DNA from: Photobacterium halotolerans DSM 18316 | GTDB taxonomy: Bacteria > Pseudomonadota > Gammaproteobacteria > Enterobacterales > Vibrionaceae | DNA length: 64,000 bases | Direction of reading: 5' to 3' | Assembly: GCF_000425165.1 (NCBI RefSeq) | Contig: NZ_AULG01000013.1 | Coordinates: forward strand, 1 to 64,000 | In this document: one piece after another, positions 17,968 to 27,332 of the stretch | Layout: each line of letters opens with the position of its first letter | Position numbering within the stretch: position 1 is the first letter of the stretch | Notes under the pieces: generated by a model | Database searches by the model: none | Told to the model about the DNA's origin: nothing | What the model saw: only the letters and a program-made list of their open reading frames with translations | Made by a program: the position numbers and the translations under genes

Positions 17968-18924
17968 TCACACATCCTTTAGTTGCGCCAACTGAACCGG
18001 AATCTGAAAATGAAAACTGGCTGTGCCCGTGAAACGGGTATCCATATTCAGCAGTATTTCGATCAGGCTGCCGTGATTGTCGAGGGGATAGTCAAGTAAT
18101 TCGGCTTGCCGGAACAGGCTCTCAATGGCATTGAGATAAGCAATGTCAGAGGCGACGCGGACTTTGCTACATAAATAATAGCCTTCTGCAATCAGATGGT
18201 CGTTTGGCTCTGGTGGTGTTCGCCATTTTCCTGTGACGGATGTGATGTCATGCCAGGGGCGATCCAGCTCCAGCACGGGTGTGGCGCAGAGCATTTTGGC
18301 CGTCTGCTGTCCGTGTTGATTGAACAGGCTGTGCCAGTCTCCTCTGTGAGCTGTCTGCGTGTAAATCCCTCTTGCCGGAAACCAGGTTAATTCACACGGC
18401 ATAGATGAAGCCAACTGCTGTTCAAGGGGAGGCTGTACCACTTCGGAGGTGCGATGTTGGCTGGGATGTGCCAGTTTCCTGAGTAAAGCGATGGTTTGAT
18501 CTGGCGTGCCTGTTTGCCCTAACGCTTTGATGTGTTTGGCCTGATAGCCAGTTTCTCGTTTCAGGGCTTTCGCCAGTGCCTGCGACGAGGAATAGCCAGA
18601 AGACAACGCAATTTGAGTAATTGAGCTGTTTCGCGACATCAACAATTGCGAGATGGCGTATTGCAGCCGGATACGGTGTAAATATTGCCCCGGCGTTTCA
18701 TGAAACAGCTGAGTAAACTGCCGGTGAAAATGAAAGGGCGATATGGCGCTTCTGCTGGCAATTTGCTCCCAGGTCAGCCTGTCACTGAGTGTGCTGTGCA
18801 TCAGCTGCAAAGCCATTTCGAAGCGCTTTCGTATATTGTCCGCCAACGGCGTGAGCAGGGTGCGCTCGGGCACGAGTTCATAAAGCGATGTTAAGGAATC
18901 AAAAGAATCCGCAGTCTGCTTCAT
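17968..18924 (-). CDS. AraC-family regulator with GyrI-like effector domain
   Basis: This 318-residue regulator has two AraC helix-turn-helix motifs at about residues 45-140 (LTWEQIASRSAISPFHFHRQF and ITQIALSSGYSSSQALAKALKRETG). A GyrI/SHOCT-like ligand-binding domain follows to the C-terminus (from MPCELTWFPARGIY). This arrangement is that of the Rob/SoxS-related AraC proteins with a C-terminal GyrI-like module, which often bind small hydrophobic or toxic compounds. The ligand is not deducible. It is followed on the minus strand by no linked gene. The hydrolase at 19025 lies upstream on the same strand and could be co-regulated. Confidence 0.85.
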   Translation of the reverse strand: MKQTADSFDSLTSLYELVPERTLLTPLADNIRKRFEMALQLMHSTLSDRLTWEQIASRSAISPFHFHRQFTQLFHETPGQYLHRIRLQYAISQLLMSRNSSITQIALSSGYSSSQALAKALKRETGYQAKHIKALGQTGTPDQTIALLRKLAHPSQHRTSEVVQPPLEQQLASSMPCELTWFPARGIYTQTAHRGDWHSLFNQHGQQTAKMLCATPVLELDRPWHDITSVTGKWRTPPEPNDHLIAEGYYLCSKVRVASDIAYLNAIESLFRQAELLDYPLDNHGSLIEILLNMDTRFTGTASFHFQIPVQLAQLKDV

Positions 18925-19024
18925 GGCTGTAAAGGCGAAGTGAAGGTGATTGCCACTATGCCCGCTTGTGCATGGAATTTCAAGGTGATGGCTGGTCCTG
19001 GTTCGCTCGCGATAGCCTCGCTCG

Positions 19025-20074
19025 TTACAGCTGGAGGGTTGCCGGTCTGGGTTTATGCGTACTGTCAGTCTGGAGCAGGCTCAGCCAGGGGGAGTGTGCC
19101 GTTTGCTGGGTCTGCTGATTCAGCCAGTGGATCAGCGTTGGGATAACGCCGGGCGCCAGTGCCGACTGGCCCAGCCAGTGCAGTTTGAGCAGATCCCCTG
19201 TATCCATACGCTGTCTGGGAAAATAGGCTGAATCTAAAAGCCCGTGATTACCGCTTGCGATCAGCCGGGTTGAGACAAAAGGATTTGAAGCGCGCTGCTG
19301 TCTTTCAAACTCAAGCCGGGCATCGACATTGAGATCATCCTCTCCCCAGAGGAACAGAGTCGGTGCATGTATCAGCGGGTAGTCCTGACGGGCATCTGAC
19401 TCAAGATTCTTCAGAACAAAGTGATACCTGTCTTCCGGCATGGCGTGATCACCCATCACTTGCCGGTAGTCTGCATAGTCGGGGGCTTGAAGCAATAAGG
19501 CAATTTCATCGTCATACGCCCTGAGGGCTGCCTGAATCTGAGCTTCTGTTGCGCCAGCCTCAGTGTGCTTGATCCGGGTATAGTAACGGCTTTGCTCAAT
19601 CCAGTTCGTTGCAAAGCCAATACCAACCATAAAACCAAACTGTGACGGGTGATCGACGGCCAGAGACGGCAGTACCCAGCCAGCCTGACTGAATCCCACT
19701 AAACCGGTTTGCCGGGCCGTAAAGCCATAGCGGGACTGGACCCATTGAATCGCATCAAGCACTTCGGCCTGTCTGTCTGCCATCGACTGCGCAAGCCAGT
19801 TACCGGTTGATTGCCCGACGCCAGGTTTATCCCAGCTCAGTATTGCGTAACCTTCGGCGCGGAGCTGATCCCACAGCAAAGGGTAATATCCGTAAGCGTC
19901 ATAGGGCATTTCACCGTCACCATGAACAAATAGCAGCACCGCCTTGCTAGTCTGGCTCCCTGTCGGTGGCAGGTACACCCCGGATAGTTGATGTTCGCCG
20001 CTTTTGAAAACAATGTGTTCTTCTGACGAACAGGCCGAAAGCGTCAGGACGAATAACAGGACAAGCAGTTTCAT
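19025..20074 (-). CDS. alpha/beta-hydrolase lipoprotein
   Basis: The 349-residue protein has a short lipoprotein signal (LTLSACSS, Cys15) and an alpha/beta-hydrolase fold. The oxyanion region is FVHGDGEMPYDAYG, the nucleophile elbow is GFSQAG (Ser129), the acid is likely in LFLWGEDDLNVD, and the catalytic His is in GNHGLLD. It should therefore be an envelope-attached esterase or peptidase-like hydrolase; the substrate is unknown. The ~60 residues after the His are less conserved and end in a Gln-rich tail. Nothing is clearly operonic with it, though the AraC-type gene follows in the same direction after about 100 bp. Confidence 0.8.
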   Translation of the reverse strand: MKLLVLLFVLTLSACSSEEHIVFKSGEHQLSGVYLPPTGSQTSKAVLLFVHGDGEMPYDAYGYYPLLWDQLRAEGYAILSWDKPGVGQSTGNWLAQSMADRQAEVLDAIQWVQSRYGFTARQTGLVGFSQAGWVLPSLAVDHPSQFGFMVGIGFATNWIEQSRYYTRIKHTEAGATEAQIQAALRAYDDEIALLLQAPDYADYRQVMGDHAMPEDRYHFVLKNLESDARQDYPLIHAPTLFLWGEDDLNVDARLEFERQQRASNPFVSTRLIASGNHGLLDSAYFPRQRMDTGDLLKLHWLGQSALAPGVIPTLIHWLNQQTQQTAHSPWLSLLQTDSTHKPRPATLQL

Positions 20075-20470
20075 TCAGATCACCATCAGCTGCTAAAAGT
20101 AGGTGTAATGTGCCAGCAAGAGTATTGCGGGAACGGCGATAGAAAACGTGTCCCTGTTTGCTGTCTGATGGAATGGGTGCTAGCACTGTTGCAATTCTTA
20201 CCTGATCACACTCTTGCTGTGACTTGAGTCATCTGTCAGAAAAACCGGCAAAGTGTCAGTGCTATCCGGTGACTCCTTAGCGATTGGCTGGCATTTCATG
20301 CTCAGGCTTCGTCTGGATAAGCCCTGGGATCTACTGCACAAAAACGGACGAATAGTGACATTCTCCGTGCTGACCGTGAATATGCCTGGTTATTCCGGCA
20401 TAATGCTACATGCGCATAAGAGGCAGGTCGGCTAAAATGGGCCATTTTTGATCCCAACGGTGTTTTCTTC
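20075..20470. other. intergenic region between hydrolase and effector genes
   Basis: About 400 bp separates two divergently transcribed genes and presumably contains both promoters. I see no repeat, RNA gene or credible ORF here. Confidence 0.4.
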
Positions 20471-23400
20471 ATGTCGTCTGATATCAAACCGACCAAACGT
20501 TTTGTCAAAGCCGCTTATCAGCCACTGGATGAGCGAATTTACAGCTCTAAACCTGAACCGGTTCCAGAGACAGAGCCAGTACCCGAATATGGGTATTCTG
20601 TGGCATTTGCTTGTCGGGCGGAATCATATCGGCAATACGTCAAACCTTATCTGTCACTGCAATTAAATCAGACGGCGGAAGAAGGTGCGCGCTCGCAATG
20701 GTCAGAGAAAGCGCAGGGCCAGCATACTCATGTGTCGTGCGAAGTCAGTAAGCATGAAGAGAAGTCACTCAGGGTGATGTGGCGAACCAGTCCTTTAGTG
20801 AGTTTTGGAGTGGATGCTGTTCTGCCGCACGACAAGTCTGCCGCTGTGATTCAGGAAGCCTTTGTGCCTGTTCGCCCGGCGATTCAGATGGGAGAGCAGC
20901 TGGGGCTGCCGACCAAGGGTTATCTCTATCATTTTCTGGCAGGCAAACTGATCAGCGAATACCGTTGCATGGGGGAAACCTATCCGCGCTTTCAGGTTAC
21001 CCAGAGCCGTGCGGAGGCCATGTATCCTGAGCCTGCGATTGATCGTCCGCTCGAATTCATCCTTGCCCTCTGGCAGCGAAACGGCCAGACGGTGCAGGAT
21101 CAATACCTGCTCTATAGTCAGGAAGCACTGACTGACGATGCCATTCACAGTGTCGATACCGCCTTTCTGGATCAACATGGCGTGAAGCTGGACATGCAGC
21201 AGATTATCCCGCTGACAGAAAATGACGGACAACGTAAAAAGCACACAGTGGTTGAGGGAGAGACCTTATCCGGTATCGCAGAGCAGCACCAGATGACGCT
21301 GGAATCATTGCTGTCACTCAATCCATTCTGGCGTGATAAAAAAACACAGCTGAGCATTGGCAGTCAGGTTTACCTTGAGCCGGTGGGGATATACACCCAT
21401 GGTCAGGACGCACGTTACCCGGCTTCTGCAATGATGCTGGGAGACGGCGTTTTCGCCATCAGCAATCAGTCGCAGGGCTGGGTCGATTTTCCTGTGGTGA
21501 AAGTGGCTGAGGCGGATGGGGGCCAGTTTACGGCCCTTTCCCCGGTGCGTTACGCCATTGATGCACGTAACGAAAAAGGACAGGGCTTGCACCCCATTCA
21601 GGACACAGAGGTGTTTTCCGGGGGGATTTTCCAGTCAGCAGAGACACCCTACACTCTGCGGCAGATCCGTGACGGCTGGCTGTATGCGTTGCATCTGCTG
21701 CCAGAATCGGAAGCGTGGCAGCTGGAAGAATACAAGATTGAGCAGGGCGAGTTTCGCCGGGTAGAAGGCCACACGGCACAAGCACGCGCAAAGGCGGAGC
21801 CTCAGCCGCCGAAAAGCCATATTCTCTGTGCTACGGCGAGCCCGTATTACCTGGCCTATTCCGTGAAGCGCTGGACAGATCGTATCTGCGATTTTTATCT
21901 CACCGATGCACAGGCCCGCGACAACTGGCTGCGCAAAGTCGATCTGAATGCATCGGGTCAGCATACTCACCGCGCAGATGTCGCCATGGTGGAATGTGCT
22001 GTTGCCGATGTGAACGTCGAAGGGCAGGATCCTTTTGCCGGAACCTGCGCGCCGCTGACAGGGGAGCCCGGCAAACCGAACGATTTTATTCATGTCCCGC
22101 CGAAAAAGACACTGGCCAGTTACACTTATCAGGCACCGTCAGCACACGGACAGCAGATTGTGGCCCTGGACGATCCGCTGGCCGACCTGAGCGATCTTTA
22201 TCTTGCTCTGCTGGAGCCGGTACTGACCACCACGCCCGATGAGCAAACCCACCGCAAAGTGGTGCTGGCAGAAGCCATTCGCTCCATGGTTCGGGTGTCG
22301 ATCCCGCAAGATAAAATGCCGGTAATCCAGCCGGAACAATGGCTTGATTTTGAAAGCGCGCTGGATACCTGTCTGGAATATCAGTATCAGATACCCGTAC
22401 TGAATACGGGACCAGATAATACTTTGTCAGCCAGGCTTGAGCTGCTTAACCAATACAAACAGGCCAGTCTCAAGGCGCAGGCCAAGCTGGAAGCCATGGG
22501 CTTTTTCGGGGTTGAAGACTATGTGCAGGAATATACCGAACGTCGAAAAGCCCACTCACAGGTGAACTGGGACGGGCTGGATACCTTTTATAAAGCCTAT
22601 CTGGCGTCGCAGGCGGGCGCCTATGCGGCGATCCCCGGCGCCTTTGACCGGCTGTTAGCCGCCTTGCCTAAACTGGGTACTGAGCCGATGCGTCTCGGGC
22701 TGGACATGCTGTACAGCGATCACATGGCTTATCTGATGGAACTCTTCGGAGAGATCCTGCCCGCGCTCAACAGCAGCGCCAGCGATGACGCCATGCAGCA
22801 GAAGCTGGCCGAGGCGCTGGTGCAGGAGACACCGGATAACCTGATGGCACTGGCCACCTCATTTTTCTCGGCGGAGTTCTATACCAAAGCCGATGAACTG
22901 GTGAAAGAAAGTGATGTGCTGGATCTGCAACGTGAATCGGTGCCTGTTACTGGTGTGGTCGCCGGTCTGAACAGCGTGCTGGGGTTTGGGCTGGGGACAG
23001 AATCGGCACTTTACCAAAAAACCTTATCTATGGTGGTGCCGCTGGGTGGCTTGATTGACAGTGCCATTGAAGCGGTGAAAAAAACGGCAGGCATGGGATT
23101 TCAGAAGGGATATTTTACCTATTTAGGGATCGCCATGAAAAAAGGCGGTTTCCGCAGTGGCTTCAATGTCGCGGCGATGACCTGGAGTCTGGAGCAGATC
23201 GCTCAGGGCAAAATCGGCCTGAATCCGGCGTTTGAGCAGACCAGCCAGGCGTTTCGTCAGCGCTTTAGCGGTGCGGTCTCAGAGTGGCAATCGCTGGATG
23301 AGCAGCTCAGGCGGATGCCTACCGATTCACCTAACCGGGCAGCGCTGGAGCTGAAACAGCAGAAAATGGAAACCCGTGTCGCCCGGATGGTCACCGAGGC

Positions 23401-24679
23401 ACCGGGGGTATACGACAGTTTCAACGGCGCAAAATTGCAGACGTTCAACAGTGTTCTTGACCGGGCCAATCAGGGGTTCAGTCGGCTCGGCCGGTTGGAT
23501 TTTATTGTGGCATTTCTTAATGCCATTAACGTGGTCGCCCAACAATACGCAGTGGAAGAGACGCTGGCCTCCACACCCAATGCCGACGTGAATACCCAGC
23601 GCCATGTGGTCGGCTTCAGCACCGCCTGGCTGATGCATGCCACCAGTGAGATCTTCCGCGGGCTGGCATTTGATAGGGTGAAGCAGCATAGCGAGACTCT
23701 TAATCGTTCCTTATCTTATATTCACTCTAATCATGGAGCTGATATCGGGAAACTTGCCAAAAGCTATCTTCAGCGCTCCATGCTGGCAGGCATGCTGGGT
23801 GTTGTCGCGGCGGGGTGGGAAGCCCACCGAACCTGGCAGGATGCTGAGAAAGCTGATTTTATGGTGGAAAAAGGTCTCCTGTATACGAAGAGTGTGATTT
23901 TATATGCTCAAGGTTTTACATGGTTAGCGTTAGCTTTTCAAAGTGGAAGGGGTTTAGTTAACAGAATCGCTCTTGGGGCTGCACTCCAAGGCTGGATGGT
24001 GGCAGCCTGGTTCTGGCTGGGGATCGCTTACCTGGCCGTGTCCGTGATCATCAATGCGTTGCAACAATCCCCGCTGGAAAACTGGCTGCGCAACAGTGTC
24101 TGGGGGGCAGAACCCAAAGGCGACTGGACAGCAGAAACTGAATATCAGGCGCTGTTGCAAATTCTCAATCAGCCGCACATTGAGGCGGTGGTCAAAAGTG
24201 CCAGGCAACTACCGGGTAAAGTCGCCTCCCCTTATGCGCCTTTACCTTATACCTTTCAGCAGCAGTTGAAGCTCACTTTTCCGCAGCAACGGCCTGGACA
24301 GCGCATCAAGGTCGGCGTCACTGTCTCCGGGTTGCGGGAGCGGGAAGTTTACGAAGGCTATTACAAAACCACTAAAGTTGATGCTTTTACCTATCAGCTA
24401 ACTGAGCAGGATATCGCTCGGGGCGGCTGGGAATTTGATGAACACAAGGGGCCGATTCTGGTGCTGGATATTCCTATCTGGGTCGAACGTATCGACACCA
24501 TTAGGGTATTTGCCATTGTCAACAACCATAACCCCTTTGCCGAATCACAGCAGACGGCACAGTACTATCAATATCAATTGCATCCGCAGCTCCAGGCTGA
24601 AACGGATGTGATGAAAGACGGCCAGGCAAGCGATATGATCGGCCAACAACTGATTTCAGTAAAAATAGAGGACGTATGA
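20471..24679 (+). CDS. T6SS effector, VasX-like, with LysM domain
   Basis: This 1402-residue protein resembles the VasX/BTH_I2691-type pore-forming effectors of type VI secretion. It has no Sec signal. An unfamiliar N-terminal region (about 1-255) is followed by a LysM module (about 257-305, HTVVEGETLSGIAEQHQM...IGSQVYLEP). A VasX N-domain-like region comes next (TLRQIRDGWLYALHLLPESE, SPYYLAYSVKRWTDRICDFY, then DDPLADLSDLYLALLEP). A long helical part leads to hydrophobic segments at about 1102-1120, 1140-1160 and 1174-1197, and a beta-rich tail. I infer membrane-damaging activity in rival cells. No hcp, vgrG or PAAR gene is in the window, so it would be an orphan effector module. Its stop overlaps the first putative immunity gene (ATGA). 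Confidence 0.72.
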   Translation: MSSDIKPTKRFVKAAYQPLDERIYSSKPEPVPETEPVPEYGYSVAFACRAESYRQYVKPYLSLQLNQTAEEGARSQWSEKAQGQHTHVSCEVSKHEEKSLRVMWRTSPLVSFGVDAVLPHDKSAAVIQEAFVPVRPAIQMGEQLGLPTKGYLYHFLAGKLISEYRCMGETYPRFQVTQSRAEAMYPEPAIDRPLEFILALWQRNGQTVQDQYLLYSQEALTDDAIHSVDTAFLDQHGVKLDMQQIIPLTENDGQRKKHTVVEGETLSGIAEQHQMTLESLLSLNPFWRDKKTQLSIGSQVYLEPVGIYTHGQDARYPASAMMLGDGVFAISNQSQGWVDFPVVKVAEADGGQFTALSPVRYAIDARNEKGQGLHPIQDTEVFSGGIFQSAETPYTLRQIRDGWLYALHLLPESEAWQLEEYKIEQGEFRRVEGHTAQARAKAEPQPPKSHILCATASPYYLAYSVKRWTDRICDFYLTDAQARDNWLRKVDLNASGQHTHRADVAMVECAVADVNVEGQDPFAGTCAPLTGEPGKPNDFIHVPPKKTLASYTYQAPSAHGQQIVALDDPLADLSDLYLALLEPVLTTTPDEQTHRKVVLAEAIRSMVRVSIPQDKMPVIQPEQWLDFESALDTCLEYQYQIPVLNTGPDNTLSARLELLNQYKQASLKAQAKLEAMGFFGVEDYVQEYTERRKAHSQVNWDGLDTFYKAYLASQAGAYAAIPGAFDRLLAALPKLGTEPMRLGLDMLYSDHMAYLMELFGEILPALNSSASDDAMQQKLAEALVQETPDNLMALATSFFSAEFYTKADELVKESDVLDLQRESVPVTGVVAGLNSVLGFGLGTESALYQKTLSMVVPLGGLIDSAIEAVKKTAGMGFQKGYFTYLGIAMKKGGFRSGFNVAAMTWSLEQIAQGKIGLNPAFEQTSQAFRQRFSGAVSEWQSLDEQLRRMPTDSPNRAALELKQQKMETRVARMVTEAPGVYDSFNGAKLQTFNSVLDRANQGFSRLGRLDFIVAFLNAINVVAQQYAVEETLASTPNADVNTQRHVVGFSTAWLMHATSEIFRGLAFDRVKQHSETLNRSLSYIHSNHGADIGKLAKSYLQRSMLAGMLGVVAAGWEAHRTWQDAEKADFMVEKGLLYTKSVILYAQGFTWLALAFQSGRGLVNRIALGAALQGWMVAAWFWLGIAYLAVSVIINALQQSPLENWLRNSVWGAEPKGDWTAETEYQALLQILNQPHIEAVVKSARQLPGKVASPYAPLPYTFQQQLKLTFPQQRPGQRIKVGVTVSGLREREVYEGYYKTTKVDAFTYQLTEQDIARGGWEFDEHKGPILVLDIPIWVERIDTIRVFAIVNNHNPFAESQQTAQYYQYQLHPQLQAETDVMKDGQASDMIGQQLISVKIEDV

Positions 24680-25389
24680 CCACAACAGTATCTTTACCTG
24701 AATACACGGAAGAGTATAAGCAACAACAACACCAGCAAGTGCTGGAGGCTGATGTGGTGCATGAATGGGAGTGTGTGCTTCGTCATCAGGATAAGCATCA
24801 TTTACCGTTATTTATGGTTGGTGGGATTAGTGTTGTTTTTGGTATTTCGTATTATTTGAGCACCGATACCAACTTTTTATATATGTGGCCTATCTTTGTC
24901 GCGATTTTCGTTCCTGTCAGCTATTTCCTGTTCGATGCCGACTACGACTACAAAGGTCAAATCACCCCCAAAGGCATCATTGTTCAGAAAACAGAACGGG
25001 TGCCGGACATTTTCTACAAGGCGACGCGGGGCATGGCCTATATCGGCATTGTAGTGTGCGTGATTGCTGCCCTGATGGTTGGGCCGCTGGCCTTTGTCGG
25101 TGCAGGGGCTTTTGCCTTGCTGTCGTTCAAAATGACGGGGTTTCATAAAAAGGCTCAAACTGAGGTCATTCCATTTGTTCGAGACAAGCAATACCGATAC
25201 ATGGGGTACGAATCATTTTATCAATACACAGTGTGTACCCATGGATATGGCGTGGAAGAATTTTTAAGAACTCCGATTTATGGTGTCTATGAAGTTGCAT
25301 TTAGTTGTACTGATGAGCAATTGCCAGAGATAGACAAAATAATACGCCAGTATATTGATGTGGCGAAAGAAACTGAAAGCTGCGGTTAA
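24676..25389 (+). CDS. putative effector immunity membrane protein, copy 1
   Basis: The 237-residue protein has a soluble N-terminus (TVSLPEYTEEYKQQQ) and four predicted membrane segments (about residues 37-57, 63-82, and two within 115-150). A polar C-terminal domain of about 85 residues follows. It overlaps the effector stop by 4 bp, which gives translational coupling. That is the usual arrangement for an effector and its cognate immunity protein. Multi-pass immunity proteins are known for pore-forming VasX-type toxins (TsiV2). The next genes are close paralogues with different C-terminal tails. I do not recognise a named family. The immunity role is inferred from position and topology. Confidence 0.65.
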   Translation: MTTTVSLPEYTEEYKQQQHQQVLEADVVHEWECVLRHQDKHHLPLFMVGGISVVFGISYYLSTDTNFLYMWPIFVAIFVPVSYFLFDADYDYKGQITPKGIIVQKTERVPDIFYKATRGMAYIGIVVCVIAALMVGPLAFVGAGAFALLSFKMTGFHKKAQTEVIPFVRDKQYRYMGYESFYQYTVCTHGYGVEEFLRTPIYGVYEVAFSCTDEQLPEIDKIIRQYIDVAKETESCG

Positions 25390-25410
25390 TACCGGTAAGG
25401 TTATAGCATC

Positions 25411-26127
25411 ATGGTGACGACAGTATCTTTACCTGAATACACGGAAGAGTATAAGCAACAACAGCGTCAGAAAGTGCTGGACTCCGAGGTGGTTCATGAA
25501 TGGGAGTGTGTGCTTCGTCATCAGGATAAGCATCATTTACCGTTATTTATGGTTGGTGGGATTAGTGTTGTTTTTGGTATTTCATATTATTTGAGCACCG
25601 ATACCAACTTTTTATATATGTGGCCTATCTTTGTCGCGATTTTCGTTCCTGTCAGCTATTTCCTGTTCGATGCCGACTACGACTACAAAGGCCAAATCAC
25701 TCCTAAAGGCATCATTATTCAGAAAACAGAGCGGGTACCGGAGATCTTCTACAAGGCAACGCGAGGCATGGCCTATATCGGCATTGTAGTGTGCGTGATT
25801 GCCGCCCTGATGGTCGGGCCGCTGGCCTTTGTTGGCGCCGGGGCTTTTGCTTTGTTGTCGTTTAAGATGGCGGGGTTTCATAAACAGCCGGAAGTGTATG
25901 TTCGTTCCTTTTTAAAGGGTATCCCTTATCGAATCAGACGTTCTGAAATGCCGTACCAATACGAAGTTCAACAATTTTCCAGTCACTGTAAAAGTTTAAA
26001 AGACTTAAATGACAATGCAGAGCAGCTAAGGTGCTTTCATCGGTGGACAATTAACTGCACCGCTGATCAGGAAAAGGAAGTTCTTTCTCAGTTATCCCGA
26101 TTTGTTGAATTCGAGAATAAAGTGTGA
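25411..26127 (+). CDS. putative immunity membrane protein, copy 2
   Basis: This 238-residue paralogue of the preceding gene is almost identical to it through the N-terminus and all four membrane segments, largely also at nucleotide level. It has an unrelated C-terminal tail beginning after FHKQPEVYVRSF. The start ATG reads MVTTVSLPEY, and a short gap of 21 bp separates it from copy 1. Near-identity of the first ~160 codons beside a completely different tail points to recent duplication with tail replacement, or to gene conversion of the membrane part. It probably protects against a related effector variant or broadens immunity. Confidence 0.62.
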   Translation: MVTTVSLPEYTEEYKQQQRQKVLDSEVVHEWECVLRHQDKHHLPLFMVGGISVVFGISYYLSTDTNFLYMWPIFVAIFVPVSYFLFDADYDYKGQITPKGIIIQKTERVPEIFYKATRGMAYIGIVVCVIAALMVGPLAFVGAGAFALLSFKMAGFHKQPEVYVRSFLKGIPYRIRRSEMPYQYEVQQFSSHCKSLKDLNDNAEQLRCFHRWTINCTADQEKEVLSQLSRFVEFENKV

Positions 26128-26176
26128 TGATTGAGGTAACCCATATTATTCAGTCTGTACTGAAGAGTGCAGCGGT

Positions 26177-26878
26177 ATGACCACAACAGTATCTTTACCC
26201 GAATACACGGAAGAGTATAAACAGCAACAACATCAACAAGTGCTGGAGGCTGAGGTGGTGCATGAGTGGGAGTGTATCTTGAGGAATAAAATTAAGGAAT
26301 TATTTACACTCATTATAGGATTAGGGATATGCATGTTTTTCGGCGTGACCTATTATTTTAATCAAGATGTACTCATACTTTATTTGTGGGTCGGGATAAT
26401 ATTAATTTTCATGCCCCTAACCTATTTTTTATTTGATACAGACTACGACTACAAGGGCCAAATCACTCCCAAAGGCATCATTATTCAGAAAACAGAACGG
26501 GTGCCGGAAATCTTCTACAAGGCAACGCGGGGTATGGCCTATATCGGCATTGTGGTGTGCGTGATTGCCGCCCTGATGGTCGGGCCGCTGGCCTTTGTTG
26601 GCGCCGGGGCTTTTGCCTTGCTGTCGTTTAAGATGACGGGGTTTCATAAACAGCGGCAAGTATTAGTGTATCCGTTCCTGGAAAGCTTTACTTATCGAAA
26701 TACCTGCTCTGAATTAGATGATATTTATCAATGGGATATTTATACATTTATGTGCGACATTCCAAGTTTTGATGACCAGAAATTATATAACCTCTATTGG
26801 TTTGGTTTTCAATGTAAGGCATCAGACTTTCCTCACATTGAAAAAGTGTTGAAGCAATACATTCGGTTTGCAGATTAA
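26177..26878 (+). CDS. putative immunity membrane protein, copy 3
   Basis: The third paralogue (233 residues) shares the N-terminal 35 residues and the block DYDYKGQITPKGIIIQKTER through the last two membrane segments. It differs in its first membrane hairpin (KELFTLIIGLGICMFFGVTYY) and in its tail. It is therefore a mosaic: conserved blocks alternate with replaced ones. The topology of four membrane segments is kept. It lies 49 bp after copy 2 in the same direction and is presumably transcribed with the effector. As with the others, function is inferred from context. Confidence 0.6.
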   Translation: MTTTVSLPEYTEEYKQQQHQQVLEAEVVHEWECILRNKIKELFTLIIGLGICMFFGVTYYFNQDVLILYLWVGIILIFMPLTYFLFDTDYDYKGQITPKGIIIQKTERVPEIFYKATRGMAYIGIVVCVIAALMVGPLAFVGAGAFALLSFKMTGFHKQRQVLVYPFLESFTYRNTCSELDDIYQWDIYTFMCDIPSFDDQKLYNLYWFGFQCKASDFPHIEKVLKQYIRFAD

Positions 26879-26921
26879 CGTTCAGAACGAGCCTAAGGCT
26901 AATACGAGTGAGTGTTGTAAT

Positions 26922-27104
26922 ATGACCACAACAGTATCTTTACCTGAATACACGGAAGAGTATAAGCAACAACAACACCAGCAAGTGCTGGAGGCTGATG
27001 TGGTGCATGAATGGGAGTGGTACTCATTTTTCTGCCAGTTATTTCCTTTTGATGCGACTACGACTATCAGGTCAAATGACTCTGGTCTTGTGGGTCTGTG
27101 TTGA
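26922..27104 (+). pseudogene. decayed fourth immunity paralogue
   Basis: The first 27 codons are nearly identical to copy 1. After HEWEW the sequence jumps over roughly 130 bp of the parental gene and resumes at the block equivalent to SYFLFDADYDY, now out of frame (from about 27036). It then loses similarity near 27075. The reading frame stops at 27104. This is a relic with an internal deletion and frameshift, marking the downstream edge of the array. Confidence 0.75.
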
Positions 27105-27161
27105 TGTAAAAATGTGCATTCACTTCAAATAATGCAAGCTGAGTATCAAATAAGTGGATCG

Positions 27162-27305
27162 ATGCATAAGCTTTTTGCTCAAATTGGTTTCCAGATTGGT
27201 TTTTTGTTGCTGACAAGTGCTTTCCCGTTTTTTATTTGGATGAACACAGGGCAACCAGGAGACTGGTGTTTTTTTAAGTTATTGATTTTAATTATTAAAT
27301 TATAG
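27162..27305 (+). CDS. possible small hydrophobic protein
   Basis: A 47-codon ORF begins MHKLFAQIGFQIGFLLLTSAF and is mostly hydrophobic, with one or two membrane segments. A weak purine-rich sequence (AAGTGGA) precedes the ATG. It may be a real small membrane protein or the tail of another decayed immunity gene. There is no homology argument. Confidence 0.25.
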   Translation: MHKLFAQIGFQIGFLLLTSAFPFFIWMNTGQPGDWCFFKLLILIIKL

Positions 27306-27332
27306 TCTTTCTTGCGTCAGGGTTTTATAAAA

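Noticed and set aside
24877..25191. Minus-strand ORFs within the immunity paralogues (also 25612-25881 and 26429-26659)
   Set aside because: They recur because the plus-strand genes are duplicated; they have no independent support.
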